Shown here: one piece after another, positions 59,613-64,000 of the stretch | How the letters are laid out: every line of letters starts with the position of its first letter | Position numbering within the stretch: position 1 is the first letter of the stretch | Program-made: the position numbers and the translations under genes | The notes under the pieces: generated by a model | Database searches by the model: none | What the model was told of the DNA's origin: nothing | The model's input: only the letters and a program-made list of their open reading frames with translations | NCBI GenBank assembly: GCA_026261815.1 | Contig: JAMPIT010000230.1 | Location: 3,977,501 to 4,041,500 of the forward strand | DNA: 64,000 nt | From: Monarcha castaneiventris obscurior | Taxonomy: Eukaryota; Chordata; Aves; Passeriformes; Monarchidae | Direction of reading: 5' to 3'

Positions 59613-62600
59613 GAGGAGGATCTGGGCAGTTACCCTTTCTAGGCTGCATGAGTCCCAAACGCATCAGTCAGGTTTCTGATTCCTCACAATGTTCTGATTC
59701 CCATTTCAGCTCATTTCTCTGTTGGATGTTTGGCTTTATCACTGATCCCAGGAGCTGCACTGCTCTGGTTTGGCTGAAGAGCAGTGCTGGTTTCTCACAG
59801 TGCTGCTGCTAAGTGGCCTTGAGGAAGCTTGCATAGCACAGGCGCTGAGTTGTACAAAAACCACACCTGCCCAAGTCCTTTGCTGTGCACAGGGAGCCAA
59901 GGCCCCATGTCCACTCAAGGAAAGTCTCCAAAAATAACCTTGAGATTTCCTCTCCCACAGTGAGATCTGTAGCTCTGGGTGGGAGGGCAGCTCCTCAAAT
60001 TAAACGCAAATTCCCCAGTCACTGGTGCAGCCTCAGATGAATATTTGCCTGTGAGGGAACAGGCTGTGAGACTTTCCCTGAGTTATTTTCTCACTTAGGG
60101 CTCGCTCCAGAGGCAATGAGCAGAGTTACTGCTTGATCTCTCACTCAAAAAGGAGTGAAGTGTGGCATGCCAGGTTCCTCCTCTGACCTTATATCAGAAA
60201 AGAAAGTGCTTTTTAGTACTTTTTCTTTTTGACATGACTGTGCTCCTTTGTCTTCTTCCTATTCTTCCTGAACATTCAACTCCCTTCACAATCCCCTTGC
60301 TAACTACAAAACTCTTTTTTTTCCTTCCTCCCTGCCTTTACTCTGCTGTGTCACTAGAGAGACACATGAGAATAAAACAAAAGAAAGTGTAAATTTGGAA
60401 GACACAGAGCTGTTTTGATTATCTGGTTGCTTTTGTGCCATCCTTGAAAATTCTATTTCTGTGTAAGAAATTCTTTTAAATCAGAGGAGAACTTTCTGCC
60501 TTCACTGCTCGTTGAGATGTTTTGTGGTACACACAGGTACAATAATATGACAGCAGAGCTTCAGGTGTGCTGAATGATTCCCATTTATCCCAAAGCTTTG
60601 CATGAAAGCAAATTGTTATGAAATCATTGAACAAGTCTCTTTCTAAGGCTCCCAGAGCAGGCAGTCCAAACCCATTCCCTTCCCAGGGTACAATGAAATG
60701 AGATCTTCAGCCCTATTGCAATATTTATCCCAAGGCATCCGATGGAATGACAGAGCTTAATACTGCAAGGAATTACAGTTGCATTTTTTGTCATGTCCAG
60801 CTTACCTCTCAGCCTTGCTTTGGTTTACTTACCTTTAAATTCAGTTTATTTATGCTTCAAATGCGCACTGTGGTAAAAAATGCCTGGTAAAAAATAGATA
60901 ACGTGTGCCTACAGCTTGTTGTAAATGTGTACAGAAGCACATTAAGGGGGTCAGATTTTCAGGAGACACAAACCAACACTATTTCCTTAATGTGTTTGTA
61001 ATATCAGCCAAATTTCACTGCTTAGAACTATTTACAGCTATTTTCCCCTTTACACAATGTGTGGGTTTCAAGGTCACAGTTACCAATAAAACAGAAGAAT
61101 TGGGTCAGACTGGAGTGTCTGCAGCTACTACTGTAAGACGAAAGAATTACTGAAAATTGGTGGTGGTGCTACAGGCCCCGGTCCACACATAAATTGGTGA
61201 GTGTTAAGTGTGTGGGCTTGGGAACTTGGTGTCTGGAAGGAGGAATTCAGAGTTTTACTGCCCTATGGGTGTGCTGTGAGTGAAGCAGAACGATGTGATG
61301 ATGATGGCACTGGGTGGGTTACCCAAAGTGTTGTGTGATTTGGGGCACATCCTTCACCTGGACACACTCTCTCTGCTCACTGGGGTGAAATAAAGGTGCT
61401 GCTCCTCTCCTCTGTACTGAGAACCTTAGAGCAGAGCAGATTTTATTCTCTAACATCAAGCTCTCATGGAGAAAGGTTGTATCTGTAGGGATGCTTTGCC
61501 TGTGGGGCTGAGCACCAGAGCTCCTCTGACTTGATGATGGATCATAAACACTCCCATCATTTTTTGGGTTCCCAGGGCAAACAGGTAGAAGCAAATCTCT
61601 TGACTTCCAGGAATACTAGGGTTTTTGTGAAACCTGCTCCTTCCCTAGCCTGGCTAAGGGAGGCTCTGCCTTGCTGTCATGAGAGATGCTTTTATGTGTA
61701 AGTGCCTTTTCTCTCCTGTCAGTTTTCTTCCAAAGCTATCTCAGAGTGGTAATCTGGTAAATCAAGCTTTAAGTTTCCAATTCCTCTGTTGACAGACCTC
61801 TTTCAGAGTCCAGGTCACTTCTTTAATGGCGATTCACCTTTTCACCCTGAGCAGTAGGTTTCCTGTTTCATAAATTTAAAGTTGTCTCAGAATGACACCT
61901 TCTGTTCTGATGTGATGGTGGAGCTGTAGCAGGGAACACAGCAGCCTATCTCCTCTCATTTAAGTTTCCTGACATCCTTTGGAGCAGGTGGAGGGTGTTT
62001 CTTGCTTTTTTGGACACATCTTCCACATTTTAGGCATCTCTCATATCTTTGGACAGTTTCTACACTTTCTATCCTGTTTCCTTTTAGGGTGGACACATGG
62101 GAGGGGAGTGCAGGTGTGCTGAGCATGGATTTTACTGCTGGGATTGAGCTGGGAGCAGCAGCTGCTTATTTCTCTGAAGCTTAGGCTGGAGTGGTGAGGA
62201 GATGGGGAAAGTGGATGTTTGGAGATGCTAGGGATAAAATGGTGAGGAATGTTGATCAAGGAATGTGGTCCTCCATGCAGGGCTTCTCATGAAGGGCATT
62301 GCACAGGGAAGGGGACTGTAGGAAATGTGGGAAAAATAGCTTTATTTTTGAATAGAAGACTTAAGGAGGGTATGAAAGCCACTGATGGGTGAGAAGAAAA
62401 AACTTTAACCCATTTTTGTTATTTGTATTAATTATCTGTGCCTGACTGTGTCTTGGGACCAGGCCGTGATTCTGCCTTGCTTTTGTGCTTGGAGGGCTGC
62501 AAGGACCTGAGAGCCAAGACCTCATTACTGAAGATTCCCCGTGGCTGAAGGACAGCTTCATCCAAGCAGGCAAGACCTGGGACCTTTTTTGAGTATCTCA

Positions 62601-64000
62601 TGTCGTGTGTCCAGCTGAGAGGAGTTTGGATGGCATCACACATACAGGTGAGTTCCAGGTGCCTGCTCTGGTTGCCCTCCCTGGCTTCTCTGTGCAGGTG
62701 GCTCAGTAGCAAGGGGTTAGTGAGTCAGTTTAGAGCTCGTTTATGCTTTTTCAGTGCTGTTACCAATAATGATTGTACAAATTTAAAGGCTAACATGCAA
62801 TGGAAGAAGCTCTTCCTGGGAGCTTTGTTCCAGGACCAGAGGTAATTTCTCCAAGGCTGATAATGTTGAAAATTAATAATTCCCCATTTGAATTAATTAA
62901 TGTATTTCACTTGTCTTAGTATTAGGAATGAAATGAAGAAAAAGTGGATGTGGGGGAGGTGAACCTAATTAAAATGTAATTGTTTCATTCAATTCACAAT
63001 CTTGCATTAGTGAACCTGTGAAAATAAGTTTTTATAATTAAAAAGAAAAGTAGGTTTGATGATGTCCACCACCATTTTGGAGTCCATCTATACTACAACA
63101 AAAAGAAATTCAAGATGTTTGTGTCTGGAAAGAGCATCTGGTACCCCTCCTTTCTGACTTGCTAAGAGTTTATTAATCATTTACATGAGAATAGAAGAAG
63201 CCATTCAAAAGAAAAAAAAATATGTAATGACACTTTATTGCCACTTCTAATAGTGGAAATTTGCGATGTATCATAGTGGGGACCCTCCTCCAGCATGGTA
63301 AGGTTTATAAACTTGATGAAATGACTACCTACCAACTAAATTCCATCTGTTCCAAATACTCCAGGAAGCATGGTATTGCACTAGATTTTGGCAAACTGTT
63401 ATATGAGGTTCAGCCCCATATTAGCATTTTAATTGCTGGCTGATTGCTTTTATGTTGCAAAACTCAGTCTGCAACAGTGTGTAAGTTGCAATTAGTTTTT
63501 ACTGTGTGATTCATTAGCTCCTATAAAGCATGTCGTGCTGCAACATTTGGAAGGTAATTTGCTAGAAACATTAGCACTCGCATTCGAGAGTGGGGAGTGG
63601 CACTGGAAATGTAGCAGTCCTGCCTTTCACAACACAGAGCCCACGTTTGCTGGCAGGACGCCTTCTCTCAAACGAGACGGAGCTGACAGCTGCGGATAAA
63701 ATCATCTCACAGAGGCAGGTTTTCCATGTAAACAGCATCTTGGTCCTGCAGCCTGCTCCGTATGGGTTTGCATCTGCCTGGGATCTGCCTGGAGTCTGTA
63801 GGATGGACCCAGGTGTGAGAGTCCCCTTTCTGGGAGTTCGGCTGCTGAGCTCAGCCTGGTCTGTGATATTCCTCTGGAGGAGTTTTGGATGTCTTTTTCA
63901 TGCCTCAAGAATCTCACGCTTCTTTTGGAGATGCTGTCGTGTTCACATTGCTTATGACGGGGAGGATGTGTGTGTTCCAGTCACATTAATCAGTTTTGCC
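59613..64000. other. Intergenic, no gene recognised
   Basis: Unique-looking sequence to the right edge. Short ORFs overlap on both strands at 62.4-62.85 kb and look non-coding. An A/T-rich block (about 62,870-63,250) precedes a less AT-rich, repeat-free stretch (63,480-64,000) that may be conserved. No RNA gene or splice-supported exon is recognised. Confidence 0.65.

Noticed and set aside
1..64000. CRISPR arrays, operons, bacterial or phage modules, or endogenous viral coding genes
   Set aside because: No regularly spaced repeats with unique spacers, no Shine-Dalgarno-led gene clusters and no viral protein domains were seen. The sequence is vertebrate genomic DNA.

Overview
This 64 kb window is vertebrate nuclear DNA, most likely from a bird and possibly a passerine. 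One protein-coding gene is present, and it is cut by the left edge. The genes and exons are vertebrate in structure (GT-AG introns, AATAAA polyadenylation signal). The recognisable interspersed repeats are avian-type CR1 LINE fragments with ATTCTATG-type 3' tails, plus one or two LTR-like blocks. Nothing bacterial, plasmid-like or CRISPR-like is present.

Left region (1-15,830, + strand): nine consecutive coding exons (647-757, 1116-1211, 1365-1472, 2728-2871, 3531-3704, 6187-6279, 13684-13809, 14206-14289, 14878-14973) encode the C-terminal 343 residues of actin-related protein 3B (ACTR3B). This is a subunit of the Arp2/3 complex, which nucleates branched actin filaments. The exons join without frame breaks, all introns are phase 0, and the length implies that 75 N-terminal residues (probably three exons) lie to the left of the window. 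Diagnostic residues fit ACTR3B and not its paralogue ACTR3. The stop codon is followed by a 3' UTR of about 0.85 kb with an AATAAA signal at 15,800. The large 7.4 kb intron (6280-13683) holds a CR1 tail, a possible LTR, a perfect hairpin and a compositionally odd GC-richer patch.

Right region (15,830-64,000): a gene-poor interval of about 48 kb. In other amniotes ACTR3B is followed by a long gene-poor interval before DPP6, and this fits. I see no convincing protein-coding gene here. The interval holds degraded CR1 copies on both strands (one keeps recognisable reverse-transcriptase motifs at 35,065-35,725), a probable solo LTR (58,998-59,612), an old CR1-like remnant (about 46,785-46,900), a long (TTCCC)n polypyrimidine tract (50,967-51,145) and a (GGAA)n tract (56,334-56,417). 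It also has several repeat-free blocks rich in homeodomain-type motifs that look like candidate conserved non-coding elements. Two short ORFs next to plausible splice signals (18.3 kb and 52.5 kb) are the only places I would test for unannotated exons.

I found no previously undescribed biological system. The most useful follow-ups are the 52.5 kb ORF, the GGATTA/TAATTA motif cluster at 21.1 kb and the polypyrimidine tract.
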